Source: Vombatus ursinus | Taxonomy: Eukaryota; Chordata; Mammalia; Diprotodontia; Vombatidae | Direction of reading: 5' to 3' | DNA: 64,000 nt | NCBI RefSeq assembly: GCF_900497805.2 | Contig: NW_020954569.1 | Location: 19,242,412-19,306,411, forward strand | In this document: piece by piece, positions 34,363-45,096 of the stretch | Layout: every line of letters begins with the position of its first letter | Position numbering within the stretch: position 1 is the first letter of the stretch | Translations under genes and position numbers: made by a program | Notes under the pieces: generated by a model | Databases searched by the model: none | What the model was told of the DNA's origin: nothing | What the model saw: only the letters and a program-made list of their open reading frames with translations

Positions 34363-34830
34363 CCAGATTAACAGAATAAGAAATAGGTACTTAAATGACC
34401 CCATTTTAGAAAACTAAATCGAATAAGCCATCAATGAACTTCCTAAGAAATGTCTGGGCCTGAGGATTTACAAATTAATTCTGCCAAAAATTTAAAGAAC
34501 TGTTAATTTTAATACTCCATAAGCTATTTAAAAAAATAGGCAAAGAAGGATTCCTACCAAATTCTTTTCATGACATAAATATAGTACCAATACTAAACCA
34601 GGAAGAGCTGAAACAAAGAAAGAAAATTATCAACCAATTTCCCTAATGAAAATAGATGCAAAAGTTTTAAATAAAGTATTAGCAAGCAGGTTACAACAAT
34701 TTTGTCAAGGGGGTGGGGAGGGACAGAAGGAGAAAAAAAGTGAAATTCAAAATCTTATGAAAGTGACTGTTGAAAACTATCTTTATATGTAATTGAGAAA
34801 AATATTACTAAGTAGAAAAATAAAAAAGAA
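34363..34830 (+). mobile_element. L1 copy with a large internal deletion
   Basis: 34363-34705 follows the ORF2 RT fingers region (CAGATTAACAGAATAAGAAAT, GAATAAGCCATCAATGAACTTCC, CCAATTTCCCTAATGAAAATAGATGC, TTACAACAATTTTGTCA). It then jumps at about 34708 to the 3' end, with GGGGTGGGGAGGGA, GAAATTCAAAATCTTATG, GAAAACTATCTTTATATGTAATTG. About 2.5 kb of normal L1 between these points is absent. Confidence 0.85.
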
Positions 34831-34895
34831 ACTCATGGGTATCCATCAATTGGGGAGGTACTGAATAAATAATAGTATATGAATGGAAACCCTCT
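34831..34895 (+). mobile_element. short L1 ORF2 3' fragment
   Basis: GGGTATCCATCAATTGGGGAGGTACTGAATAA and AGTATATGAATGG match the L1 ORF2 end (CCCATCAATTGGGGAATGG). It sits directly after the previous element's A-rich end. Confidence 0.65.
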
Positions 34896-35024
34896 TTTCA
34901 AAGTTTGACTTTGAGCTGAGTCAAGGAGAGCAGTGTAGCTAGAGGTAAAGAGAGTAGAAGATTGAACATTGAGGCATGGGAGACAGGCAGTAAAAAGGAA
35001 AATGATTTGTCAGAGAAGGGTTGA

Positions 35025-35687
35025 TTAATTGTTGCCCTTTACTCTTTAAGAGGACTAAAATGACATCACTATACTAGGGTCAGTCACAATGTCTCTGACT
35101 ATGGCTAATCACACCAATATAAGTTTGGAATGCTCTACCACAGGTTGGGTGCAAATATTCCATGTGAACATTTGAGGTGGATTCTTTAAATTTGTGCACC
35201 TAGCATTGTTTTTGAGCTACTGCAATTCTACTTTACTCATAGAGCACCACACCTTCTCTGATGAGGGCAAGCCATTCTGAATGCTCCTGTGTCAGTGTTT
35301 TCCATGTCATACAATCAATTCCAGTGTTCTAAAGGGAGACCTTGAGAGGGTCCTTTTATTGCTTCTGACTACCATGTGAGTGCTTACCCTGTGTGAGTCC
35401 TCCGTAAAAGTCTTTTTGGCAAGCATAAATTTGGCATTCGAACAGTGTTGAATTGGAGTTTTGCTCTCTGTAGTAGAGTTTGAATGCTTCAAAGTTTAGT
35501 TCAAAAAAGGACCTCAGTGTGTAGGATCATATCCTGTCAGGTGATCTTCAGAATCTTCCTAAAACATTTCAAATGAAAGTGATTCAGTTTCCTGGCTTGG
35601 TACTGATATTGTGTCCAGGTTTCGTAGGCATACAACAATTAGGTCAGCACAATGGCTCTTGTAGACCTTCAATCTGAGAAACAGCAA
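35025..35687 (-). mobile_element. RTE-like LINE fragment, RT C-terminal part (minus)
   Basis: Closely parallels 62676-63430. Shared plus-strand phrases include TTTGAATGCTTC or TTGAATGCTTGGCAGTTCAG, GAAAGGACCTCAGTGT, CAGGTGATCTTCAGAATCTT and TTCAAATGAAAGTGATTCA. In reverse complement these encode the RT-tail text also visible at 63232-63420 (WTVYQCHARKLN). Clade is RTE or a relative; I am not certain. Non-functional. Confidence 0.72.
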
Positions 35688-35892
35688 GAAGGCTAATGTC
35701 ACTGGTTAGTGGTGTTTGTGGAGCTGAGTAAGGTGTCAGAAGACTGGAAATGTAGGAATAGTCCAAGTTTAATGATAGGCTTCAAAATATATGCTAAGTC
35801 CTTTATACTTAATCTTAGAGGTAATAAGAAGCCATTCAAACTCATTGTGTGGTGAAGGAGAGTGGCATGATCAGAGCTTCTTTTGTTAAAAA

Positions 35893-36304
35893 GAATGTTT
35901 ATTTTATTCTGAACTTAAGAAATAAAGCAAGCATTTCTATGATAGTAGAGTAGAAAAAAATGATTGTACATGAAACTCTCAATCTATTATGTACAACTTG
36001 CTTTTACTTTTAAAATATAAAAAGCTATCATGTAAGTTTCTTTTTTCCCTTTTTTCCTCCCATTGTCTCCCCCAGCCCTAGAGATGGTTTCCATTAGATA
36101 CAAATACATACATACACACAAATACATATATGTATAAAATCATTCTATACATACTTCTTTTTATGGCTTCCATTAACCAAAATCAGAGAACCACATTTGT
36201 TCCATCACCTTTCTCTGGGTGCAGATAGAGTCTTCCTTCATATGTACTTTTTAGTTAATTTGGGTATTTATACTTGTCAAAATGACTTACTCAAAGTTGT
36301 TCTG
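35893..36304 (-). mobile_element. L1 3' UTR fragment (minus) inside L2
   Basis: Antisense L1-type text: AAGAATGTTTATTTTATTCTGAACTTAAG, AAGCAAGCATTTCTATGATAGTAGAG, TGATTGTACATGAAACTC, ATTATGTACAACTTGCT, AAGCTATCATGTAAG. L2 text resumes right after it. A CATA-type simple repeat lies at about 36100-36135. Confidence 0.65.
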
Positions 36305-36670
36305 AAAATCACTTTGGGAATAGAGGGGAGGGATGAGTAGAGTGGAAAGAGACTTTAGGAAAATATACTAATCAAAAGACTCTTGTAATAGATCAGACCT
36401 TTGTGTGATTGGAGAGAGAAGAATACATGTGAAAGATGCTGGAAATGACAGGAGTAGAAAAAAGATGTATGGTAAGATTCTGAGTGAGAAATTGAGAATG
36501 ATATCAAGAGTGAAGGGATTTCTAGAATGTGTGAATTTCTGAAAAATTGGGAGGAGGAAAAGGTTTTTGGAAATAAAATAATCAGTTCTATTTTGGAGAT
36601 GTAAAGTTTGGGATGCCTATGGGGCATCCAGAATGACAGGTCTCAAAAGCATTCAGTTGGTGACCCTATC

Positions 36671-36709
36671 TTTGCAGTTTTTCTTGCCATAGATACTAGT
36701 ACTAGAGTG

Positions 36710-36759
<50 letters not shown>

Positions 36760-38089
36760 AAATAACTAAGGCAGGAAACAGAGAAGAGACAGGCATGATG
36801 GAACCCTGGATAAAGAGCATTTAAAACATGGAGTAACTTCAAGCCCTAATCACTCCTATACCCTTTCTCAACTCGCTTACTTTAGGATGTAGCTTATTGG
36901 AAAGTTTTGTTCAGCTCTGGTGCTTGAAATATTAGAATAGCTGTATATAAATTAAACACTTTGAAACTCTCCAGATACCCCCTGCAAGGCATCTCTATAA
37001 TAATTAATAAGGTCCCATAGCTTTGTGCTTCCTACCGTTACCAGAACTTTATATCATCCAACATTTCTTTGTGATTTTCCTCCAAAGCCAATTTTCTACC
37101 ACTGGTTTCCATTAACCAATGTCAGAGAACCTCATTATTTGCATCACTTTTAAATGCCTATCCCTGGCTTTATGTAGTAGCTGTTCATAAAATTTCCATT
37201 TTCATTCTTTGGGAAAGTGATAATGCTGTTCTCATATGTTCTCTCCTACATTACATGTAAGATGTATTTATAAATAAGAAAGATGATGTCGGATTTTTAA
37301 TTGTTTAAAAAACATAGTATTTCCAAGGCAATCAACTTAAGCTGATGGGATAAAAATTAAACCCAGAGTCAGAAGACCTTCCTCTTACTCTTGGGTAAAC
37401 CATTTGCCAGCTTTGCAACTTACAGCCAAACATTTCTTTTAACTTCAGTTTCTTCATCTGTATAACTGGTGAGCTAGAATAAATGATCTCTAAAATATCT
37501 CAATTTTCACATAATATGATTCACTCTTCAATTTATTATTTAATATACCACTAAGATATAATAGTAGGAGGTGTGGGTAAGGTGTGGGTTGAAAATAAAT
37601 TTTATAATGAGCATATGCCAAAACTTGACCTAAGAAGGCAAGACATCTTGTCTTGCTTTTTTTTTTTTTATGTGAAGAAATGCTGTTATGGAAATGTATT
37701 ACTTCAGTCCTTTGGAGAGTGAAAAGTGTATTCTCTGAACATAGAAGGGGAATGAGCCTATTCTTTTTTACTTTAATGTTCGGATTTCAATTTAGCTGTA
37801 AATGGGGTTTCTCTAGTAGTTCTATTCTGATTGTAGAGTAGCCAAAATAAGCTACTCTCAAATTTATCTTATCTTATCTTAGCTGCAAGGCCAGGAAACA
37901 TTTATTGAGTACCCTCTGCTTAGCAAGAGGGTTTTTTTTTTTTTGAGGCTCAAATTAGATAATAGATGTAAAGTATTTTGCAAAACTTAAAGCATTAAAT
38001 ACACAACAGATATTATTTTTGTTTTTATTGTTATTAATTAATTAATTAATTAACTTATTTATTTTAACCTCCATTCAAAAGGTCTCCTC
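36671..38089 (+). other. unassigned sequence with MIR fragments and simple repeats
   Basis: (CA)22 at 36714-36757. MIR (+) at about 37350-37510: AACCCAGAGTCAGAAGACC, TTGGGTAAACCATTTGCC, TCAGTTTCTTCATCTGTATAAC. MIR 3' end (+) at about 37945-38005: GAGGCTCAAATTAGATAATAGATGTAAAGTATTTTGC. (ATTA)n at about 38033-38056. The 62-residue frame at 37653-37841 (+) has no family resemblance. Confidence 0.65.
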
Positions 38090-40329
38090 TCTAGTGATGA
38101 CTTCATTCCTTGAGCCTTCTACTACAAGCTTGCAGAGTTCAAACAATCTGCCTTGAACAATAAAAGAATACATCTGCTGTAAATATGTTTAACAAAGGAC
38201 TCACATTTACCTCCAAAATGTTTTCTATACATATTTCTATTTGTTTATTCTGCATCATTGACATTTTATTAAATCTAGACAATAAAGAAAACAATCAAGC
38301 TCTGATTTGTAATGTTAGCAGTTACTGAGGTATGAATGCTTGCACTAAAAATTTAACAATGGGCTTTTCAAAGCTGTTTGAGCTTGCTCCAGCCTGCCCA
38401 TGACTGCCAGGACCTGGAGTGGAAACTGTGATTATAAAGGGAAAAGTAAATCAGTTCTCACCATTCAGGAGTTTATAGTCTAGTGGTGGTGACATGTACA
38501 TGTATTGGTATGCTTAAAATGAAAATGTAGAAGATTATAAATTAGGACCAGTAATAAATTATTATTATTATTATTATACAAAATATTTATATTAATGGAG
38601 TTAATCATCAATTTAATTATTTTATTATTTGTTAATAATAATAATATCAATAAAAATGACAAATTGCCCATCAATCCACCCAGGGAATCATTTGAGTTGC
38701 TATTTAGCTATCTCAACCTTCACTTGGTTTCACTGGCATTGGGAGTTTCACTGCCAATCACTTAACCTCGCTATTGAATATGTGTTTTAAAATTCTATGG
38801 TGTACTGAAAAGTGTTCACATATCTCTAAATAAAGCAGACTATTAGGTAATGTGGCATTCCAAATTTGTGACCCCTTTGATCACTTTGATATACTTAAAA
38901 GCAAGATAATTTTTCTTTTGCCACAACATCTTTTAAAACTTTACTCAGAAAAATGAAGGGAAGTGGATCATATCGAAAATCTGATCTTCTGCCTTCTCTG
39001 TTTTTGAAAAATGTACAATAATAAGTGTTATTATACCCACAAACACACACACATGTTCATAGAGTGATCTATATTTGCATTTAAAAATCCAAGTAATAAA
39101 ATACGGAAAAATAGTTGGCTTATGTTTTATCTCTGAAAGATGCTAAAATAGATATAAAAGTGCAACATAATGAATATATTATTTACATGAAAACATAGAA
39201 TATTAAATGATTTATGAACACTTTAAAATTGTTTTAGGCCAGCTTAAAAATTGAGTATAAAAAATCTCACATGTATTATATCTTTGCAGCTAAATCAAAA
39301 TATATAACACAAAATTATTCAATGCTTCTCAATAGCTATTTTAAATATCAAAATATGATATATTTGTATGTCAATGATTACTTTGCTCTCTTTGATCCAA
39401 CTTGTTTAGTCATAGTTTTTTTTTTTTAAGCTGATGCTAGCTGGCTCAGCTGAATTCAATTTTTAATAATTCATTCCTACATTCACTAAGTCATAATTAT
39501 AAAAAAGAAAGTTCATATTGTGTTCATTGAATCAAATATCACACCATGCTGTAATAAGTGAGTTTTTTAATTGGTCATCACTATTAAATCTGTTGAAATA
39601 ATTTGTCTCTATTATCCCCAACAAGACTCAGGTACAATTGTTAAAATGATTACATTTGGATAGAATTTTAATGTTTTATGTGCTTTTACCACCTTATCCC
39701 AATTGATCCTCATAGGATTCGTGTGATAGGCATTAAATGTAAAAATAGTGGGTGGGAAGTAAATAGCATTGTGTACTATTAAAATAAGTTTAAAAAAGGA
39801 CAAATTCCAGAAAACAAGAGAGTAGAAATGAAGGAGACATATTGGATAGCATTTGGGGGAAGGACTGAATGAGGAAGAAAAGAAATAATATTGTTATAGG
39901 GAAATATCATAATTTGCAGAAAAGAAAGCAGACTTAAGTGATTTGGAAATATATCACAAGTTGGGCATGCAGATTGTTATTTTATGGACAGGGAAGCAAC
40001 TATATGGCTATCACTTAAAGCTTCTTTTTTTTTTTGCCAAGAGTAACTGAGAAAAATCATGAAGTATCTTAATGATAATTTCATCCTTCCAAAAACTGAG
40101 ACCCATAACAAACAAAATTATCAGTTTTTATATGATTCTGAGGAATGAAGATGTTATTGAGGTAATATTATAGGAACCCTAGGGACAAATGATCACTCCA
40201 TCATAGAATTCATAATTGAAAATCAAAAGTAAGGCAGCCATATTGTGATATACTATGCCCTGGCCTCTCCCCTGATTTTCATTCTTGTATCACCAACTAT
40301 CTATTAGTCATTTTGAATTTGATAGTTCA
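38090..40329. other. unassigned AT-rich sequence
   Basis: About 2.2 kb without a recognised repeat family or exon, apart from a short (ATT)n run at 38562-38580. It could contain conserved noncoding DNA, but nothing singles out a segment. Confidence 0.5.
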
Positions 40330-40695
40330 TGGAACTCTCAAACTTAACATTTACAAAATAAAATTCATTGTATGTTCTACTAAATACATGCGTCTCTCAG
40401 ACTCCCCTATTCCGGTGAAGGTAACCACCAACTTTCCAGTCACCTAGTTTTATAAACTTTGTGTCAACTCCTTTGTCTTATCCACATGAGATATTCAATT
40501 ACTTGTCATTTATTTCTTCATCCCCATCTCTCTAACACTATGCTTTCTCTCCAACTCATTGCCCACTTCCCCACCATGGTTCAAACTCTCATTATCTTAC
40601 CTAGAGTACTGCAGCAACGTCCTAATTGTTCTCCCAGTCTTAAAAGTATCTCCTCATTCCAATCTATTCTCTTTAGAGATGTAAAGTGATATTCT
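40330..40695 (+). mobile_element. L2/CR1-clade LINE, ORF2 C-terminal part (plus)
   Basis: Translation in the reading direction gives LEYCSNVLIVLPVLKV then SPHSNL, which lines up with the L2/CR1 ORF2 end where the family reads about LDYCNSLLIGLPASSL. The upstream CATTGCCCACTTCCCCACCATG and GTACTGCAGCAACGTCC phrases agree. Stops break the frame. This copy fixes the orientation of all the L2-like pieces in this window. Confidence 0.8.
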
Positions 40696-40699
40696 TAAA

Positions 40700-40775
40700 G
40701 TATATGTTTGTGTGTGTATATAAATATTCACACACACATATATACATGCATATGTGTATGTACACATAGATATAT
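40700..40775. repeat. TG/TA/CA simple repeat
   Basis: TGTGTGTATATA then CACACACATATATACATGCATATGTGTATGTA; degenerate alternating purine-pyrimidine. Confidence 0.85.
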
Positions 40776-40789
40776 AATAGTTATGATTA

Positions 40790-41695
40790 ATGTAGTGATT
40801 ACCATATGTCAGGCACTATACTAAGTGCTTATTTTTTTTTCTCCTTTGATGCTCACAAAAATGCTGAGAGGTGGGTGCCATTTTCATCCTCCATTTACAG
40901 ATAAGGAAAATGAGGTAAAAGGATATTAAGTGACTTGTCCAGGATTACACAGCTCATGAGTGTCTGAAAGTGAATTTGAACTCCAGTTGATGGGATATGG
41001 GCCCAAGTCGAGATCTTTGTCCCTCATCCCAAAAAGAATTTGGCCCCATTTGTCTAGGGGTCCCAGAAAACCCTTAAACTTTCTTTGACCTCACTCTGGT
41101 CTCAAATGGTTGCCTGAGGCCATACTTCACTCAACTGGCCTTTCCTTTTCTTTTATTCTTATTCTTATTTCTCCCCATCTCTCTAAGAAGTTAATCTTTG
41201 AAATCCTAAGGAGCATCTTTTATCCCACCTTTGATCTTATCAACCTCTTCCTTCCAGTTCTTTGTTACCCTAATAAAAGCCTAGCTCTTCATTGTTTCAT
41301 GACATATATCCATGACCCTATCCAGACACTCTCATTCTATCTAAACTCCTCCCCTAGTCACCCAGATCCTTTTTCCAAGCTCTCCTCCGGTCACCCAAAA
41401 TTACTTGAGGGTATATAAGATCCACCCTGGCCCCCATTTAAATGGGAGACTTCCTCATGCCTGCTAGTCCTTACAGGCATCACTAATGTTCAGATTTCTT
41501 AAGAGTCTGGCCTGTATGATTTATAGGTAATAAAAATTAAAAAAAAAAAACTTTGTCTCTGGCTGAAAGAAGATTTGGGTCAAATTCTTTAGGGCAGGAC
41601 CAACATGGTATTATTTTGGGGCTCCAGTACCCCTAAACCTCTAGACCTCATCACAGTCTTCCTGACCCCAGGTCCAGAGCTCTACTTATAATTTG
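40790..41695 (-). mobile_element. MIR SINE (minus), split by a solo LTR
   Basis: Antisense MIR: GTCAGGCACTATACTAAGTGCTTA, CATTTACAGATAAGGAAAATGAGG, AAGTGACTTGTCCAGGATTACACAGCTC up to CTCCAGT at 40987. It resumes at 41654 with CAGTCTTCCTGACCCCAGGTCCAGAGCTCTAC. Removing the LTR and one CAGT restores MIR. Confidence 0.9.
40988..41653 (+). mobile_element. solo LTR of an endogenous retrovirus (ERV1-like)
   Basis: A 666-bp fossil LTR inserted in an old MIR. It starts TGATGGG and ends CCTCATCA, so the termini are inverted TGATG/CATCA. The host sequence CAGT is duplicated at 40984-40987 and 41654-41657; a 4-bp duplication is common for class I (gammaretrovirus-like) elements. A TATA-like GTATATAAG at 41411 and an AATAAA at 41529 mark likely U3/R and R/U5 parts, leaving a U5 of about 100 bp. 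No internal viral region is present. Both ends and the duplication are intact, which suggests moderate age. The 102-residue frame inside it is chance. Confidence 0.9.
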
Positions 41696-41714
41696 TTAAT
41701 ATTTGTTTGTTTAT

Positions 41715-41830
41715 TATCTCACCTTTTAGGTTATGAACTCTTTGAGGATATAGACCATCTTTTGAATTTCTGCTTTGCGCACAGCCTGGCACATAATAGG
41801 TCCTTAATAAATTTTTATTGACTGACTGTG
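41715..41830 (+). mobile_element. L2-type LINE 3' terminus
   Basis: GTTATGAACTCTTTGAGGATATAGACCATC, GCACAGCCTGGCACATAATAGG and TCCTTAATAAATTTTTATTGACTGACTG follow the L2-like 3' end, including the TGACTGACTG-type terminal repeats. Confidence 0.75.
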
Positions 41831-41839
41831 ACAGTAATG

Positions 41840-42040
41840 TGCAATTCTAAGAGCATGCTATTTTGTGTCAGTGGACCTAGCTACAAATTCTGATTTAACT
41901 ATTTCCTATGAATATGACCCTGGGCAAACTTTTCATATCAGAGAAGAGAAAACTGAGACCTAGATAGACCTAAATTCATAGAGAATGTTAGAATAGATAA
42001 CCTCCAAAGTCCTTTCCCACTTCAAATCCTATGATCTCAT
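41840..42040 (+). mobile_element. MIR SINE (plus)
   Basis: TCTAAGAGCATGCTATTTTGTGTCAG, CTACAAATTCTGATTTAAC, ATGACCCTGGGCAAAC, then the 3' part TTAGAATAGATAACCTCCAAAGTCC and TTCAAATCCTATGAT. Ancient. Confidence 0.7.
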
Positions 42041-42327
42041 TCAATAGTGAAAATTATACCTTCTTGATCATATTTCTCTTCTAAATTTTCTTTATGCTAA
42101 GGCACAACTCTATTAAACTAAGGTTCACCAGTTTTTAATATTATTCAACCTCCTTATCTTGGGGCAAAATTATGTATTCATCATTCATGCATCAAGTCAC
42201 TTACTGCCTATTATTCTCATTGAATATTTCATATAGAATTTGTTTACCAAAGAGAAATTCTCTTTTTTTCTCAAATTATTGTACTAATATTGAGAAGTCC
42301 ACAACATGGGAAACCCAACCAAAAAGT
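42041..42327. other. unassigned sequence
   Basis: Just under 300 bases without a recognised repeat or gene, ending at the SINE. Confidence 0.5.
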
Positions 42328-42477
42328 TTTTTTTTGGGGGGGGAAGCAATCAGGGTTAAGGGACTTGCCCAGAGTCACAGGGCTAGTGAGCATCAAGTGT
42401 CTGAGGCTGGATTTGAGCTCAGGTCCTCCTGACTCCAAGGCTAGAGCTCTATTCAACTGCACTATTTAGCTGCCCCT
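42328..42477 (-). mobile_element. short tRNA-derived SINE (minus)
   Basis: The reverse complement begins GGGGCAGCTAAATAGTGCAG, with GGAGTCAGGAGGACCTGAG, a CTCAAATCCAGCCTCAGACAC stretch and GTGACTCTGGGCAAGTCCC, and ends in a run of A and C. The A tail lies at the left, preceded by G-rich sequence. No convincing target duplication was seen; a (GTTTT)n run abuts the 5' end. Confidence 0.93.
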
Positions 42478-42502
42478 GTTTTGTTTTGTTTTGTTTTGTT
42501 TT
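42478..42502. repeat. (GTTTT)n microsatellite
   Basis: Five units of TTTTG following the SINE head. Confidence 0.9.
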
Positions 42503-43159
42503 CAAATGTAGCTCTTTATGATTGGACTGGCTGCTGAGTCCATTTTTTTGCTTTCATTTTTATATAAAGAAATTTCAGCAAAAGCTACATTTTCAGAATT
42601 GATTTTTACCCAAGAACTCATTTAGCTGGGTTCCTTATATAAGCCGTGCAGCATTCCTACAAACTGATACAAATGGATCAGAATATTCTAAAAACTGAAA
42701 CATTTAGAGAGAAAATGAAAAAAATACACACTTCTTCAATGTGATTAGCAATACTCACTTCAATAATAAGAAAAAGTTTGGTTTTTAATCTAACAAGAAA
42801 GGTCCTACTTAAATGCGGGAGTATTATATAGAGAATAAGAAATTTAAAATTGGATGACTGAGTTTGAATTCTGCCTCTGCCACTTACTATCTCTCTGACC
42901 CATCTATCAGCTATCTATTTTTATGAACAAAAGCATCCTTAATTGATAAATGATCAAATGGCATTAGCAGGCAGTTTTCAAAGGAAGAAATGCAAGCTAT
43001 GAACAGCCATATAGAAAAAAATACAGAAAACACAAATTAAAGTAATGGTGAAGAGTTTTAGCTCACACACATTAAATTGTCAAAGATAATAAAAAATATA
43101 AAAATAAATAAATAAATAAACAAACAAATAAATAAACATAACAAAACAAAAATACTCCC
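42503..43159 (+). mobile_element. MIR piece and old L1 ORF2 piece in AT-rich sequence
   Basis: 42503-42814 is unassigned. MIR head at about 42825-42905 (+): TGACTGAGTTTGAATTCTGCCTCTGCCACTTACTATC. Old L1 ORF2 at about 42925-43085 (+): AATTGATAAATGATCAAATGGCATTAGCAGGCAGTTTTCAAAGGAAGAAATGCAAGC, which encodes LINKWSNGISRQFSKEEM-like text. (AAAT)n and (AAAC)n runs follow at 43095-43150. Confidence 0.6.
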
Positions 43160-44830
43160 ATGAGCTGAGGCTCACTCACTGAGCAACCTTTTCCCCACCT
43201 CCCAAGCTACAGACAAGAAGGCTGAGTGGGAGATCAACTGATCTGAAAAACAAACTAGCAAAAAAAAAAACATTCCTTGCACTTGGTCTTTCCTCCATCT
43301 TTTCATTGTCTATGCATACATAGCTCCAGGTTCCAGAATTTTCCTTTGAACAAAACAGAGAGACAGTACAGCATGCATCATCTTTTCAGGAGCAAAAACC
43401 TACTGGTGGTAGAGGAAAACCCCTAAGCACCAGCCCTGGAAGTCTCTGAACTGCCAGTGCTACAGAGAAACCCCACTGTACCAAGGAAGCAGCTCTCTGA
43501 ACAATTTTTACTGGACCATAAAAGTGAGGAATAGGTGAATTGGGACAGAACACTGAGTCAGGACATCATAAAGACTCAGAGGTGAGCTCTGCAGCACTCC
43601 AGTAAACCTAAAAGGAAAAAGCATAGGGTCCAGCTAGTGCCAGTTCTTACTACCCAAGAGTCATTTGGGGAAGAGACCTTGGTGGGGAACCATGAATTGT
43701 CCAGCACAGAAGGAAGCTGAGAGACTTTGAGATTCGGCTCCCAAGAAAACCGCTATTCACTGTGAATAGGGTTAGAAAGTGCATAGAAGAAAATAAGAAA
43801 AATAAAAGGTTGAAATTACCAATGATCTCAGCAAGAAGAAAATTCAAAGACCATGAACATAAGCGGATAAATCAACTGGGTAAAAACATCAACAACAGAA
43901 GAAAATTTGGACACCTATTAAATAAATAAATAAATAAATACTGCAAAATAAAGAGAAATGATTCAAAAATTGACAAGACAAAGAGACCTGTAAAATGTTA
44001 AGAAACATGGAATCAGGGGCAGCTAGGTGGTGTATCGGACAGAGCACCAGCCCTGAAGTCAGGAGGACCTGAGTTCAAATGTGGCCTCAGACCAAACACT
44101 TGACACACTTATTAGCTGTGTAACCCTGGGCAAGTCACTTAACCCCAATTGCCTTAAAAAAAAAAAAGAAACATGGAATCACAATATATTTTCCCGAGCA
44201 GCTTAAATGAAAAATGAGAATTATTAGATCAGAATTTACAGCTTGTATAGCAAATATTTATCCATTCTATCTATATCTATATATTTATAATTATATATCT
44301 ATATCTATATATTGGGCAGAACAGAAAAGCTGGAATCTGTAATGGTAAATCACACCAATGAAACTAGAGACAACAATAGATTAGGAATGCAAATGTGTAG
44401 AAGTGAAGGACAATCAAGAAGAAAAGAAGCAAAACAAAACAGACATTAAAAGAAATTATGCTTACAATGCAGGAAAAACTAAGACTGGATGTGTGAGATC
44501 CTAGGTCTCTCAGAAAAACATGACAAAACAAAATACCCTAAAACCATAACACAGAAAATAATAGAAAAGAATTACCCAGAACTTCTGGACATCAAACACC
44601 ACTGAAAGAATTCACAAACTTTCTTGGAGGTTAGAGGGGAAGGGGGGTTAGAGAGAACACCAAGGCTCCAAACTCCAAAGTACAGAGTAGTTAAATTTAC
44701 CAGTTCAACTCAGAAACAAGGAGGGAGGGAAAGAGAGAGCTGGAAATCCTCTGGACAACTGACACCTAGAGGAGTGGGAGAGTATGGACCTAGATAGGAA
44801 TTTTTGAGGCAAATGGGGAAAAAAAGGTAA
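43160..44830 (+). mobile_element. old L1/HAL1 5' part with ORF1 remains (tentative)
   Basis: 43160-43700 has the texture of an L1 5' UTR: GC-richer than its surroundings, with many CAG and AGCAC words. 44480-44700 carries ORF1-like text such as GATCCTAGGTCTCTCAGAAAAACATGACAAAAC, ACAGAAAATAATAGAAAAGAATTACCCAGAACTTCTGGACATC (compare IIKENCPELLDI) and AGAACACCAAGGCTCC. It is interrupted by a SINE at 44016 and by (AAAT)n at 43917-43941. Diverged and frame-broken. Exact family and limits are unsure. Confidence 0.45.
44000..44181 (+). mobile_element. WSINE1-like SINE with 16-bp target duplication
   Basis: The body starts at 44016 (GGGGCAGCTAGGTGGTGTA) with GAGCACCAGCCCTGAAGTCAG, GAGTTCAAATGTGGCCTCAG, GTAACCCTGGGCAAGTCAC, CCCCAATTGCC and an A tail. 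The perfect direct repeat AAGAAACATGGAATCA lies at 44000-44015 and 44166-44181. Shares ACCAAACACTTG with the SINE at 18442, which suggests the same subfamily. Confidence 0.97.
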
Positions 44831-44846
44831 CTGAGGGAGATCGTAA

Positions 44847-45080
44847 GGGCAGCTAGGTGGCACTGTGCAAGAACACCCACCCTGGAGTTAGATCTGGTCT
44901 CATATACTTACTAGCTGTGTGACTTTGGGCAAATCACTTAAACCTGTTTGGCTCAGTTTATTTTTCCATAAAATGATCTGGAAAAGGAAATGGTGAACCA
45001 CTCTAGTATCTTTGCCAAGAAAACCCCAGATGTGGCCCTGAAGAATCTGGATCAGATTGAAATAACTGAACAACAATACT
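44847..45080 (+). mobile_element. MAR1-like long SINE
   Basis: GGGCAGCTAGGTGGCACTGTG, CTTACTAGCTGTGTGAC, GGGCAAATCACTTAAACC, then GGAAATGGTGAACCACTCTAG, TATCTTTGCCAAGAAAACCCC and the end CTGAACAACAATACT. The flanks carry an imperfect duplication, AGGGAGATCGTA (44834) and AGGGAGATTATA (45085), 10 of 12 matching. Confidence 0.93.
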
Positions 45081-45096
45081 AATCAGGGAGATTATA

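Larger units (their letters stand above)
34905..36670 (-). mobile_element. L2/CR1-clade LINE remnant (minus), carrying two later insertions
   Basis: The antisense L2-like unit is readable in three blocks: 34905-35020 (AGGCATGGGAGACAGGCAGT), 35688-35892 (CAGCAAGAAGGCTAATGTCAC, GCCATTCAAACTCATTG, AGAGTGGCATGATCAGA) and 36305-36670 (AAAATCACTTTGGG, TTCTATTTTGGAGATGTAAAG, GGGATGCCTATGGGGCATCCA). The gaps are filled by an RTE-like LINE piece and an L1 3' end. Its 90-residue minus frame (36355-36627) has no intact protein signature. Confidence 0.75.

Noticed and set aside
41110-41418. 102-residue plus-strand frame
   Set aside because: It lies wholly inside the solo LTR upstream of its TATA box and has no viral or host protein resemblance.
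43160-43700. GC-richer block as a possible exon or CpG-related promoter
   Set aside because: CpG is rare, no open frame spans it, and the word composition fits an L1-type 5' UTR followed by ORF1-like remains.
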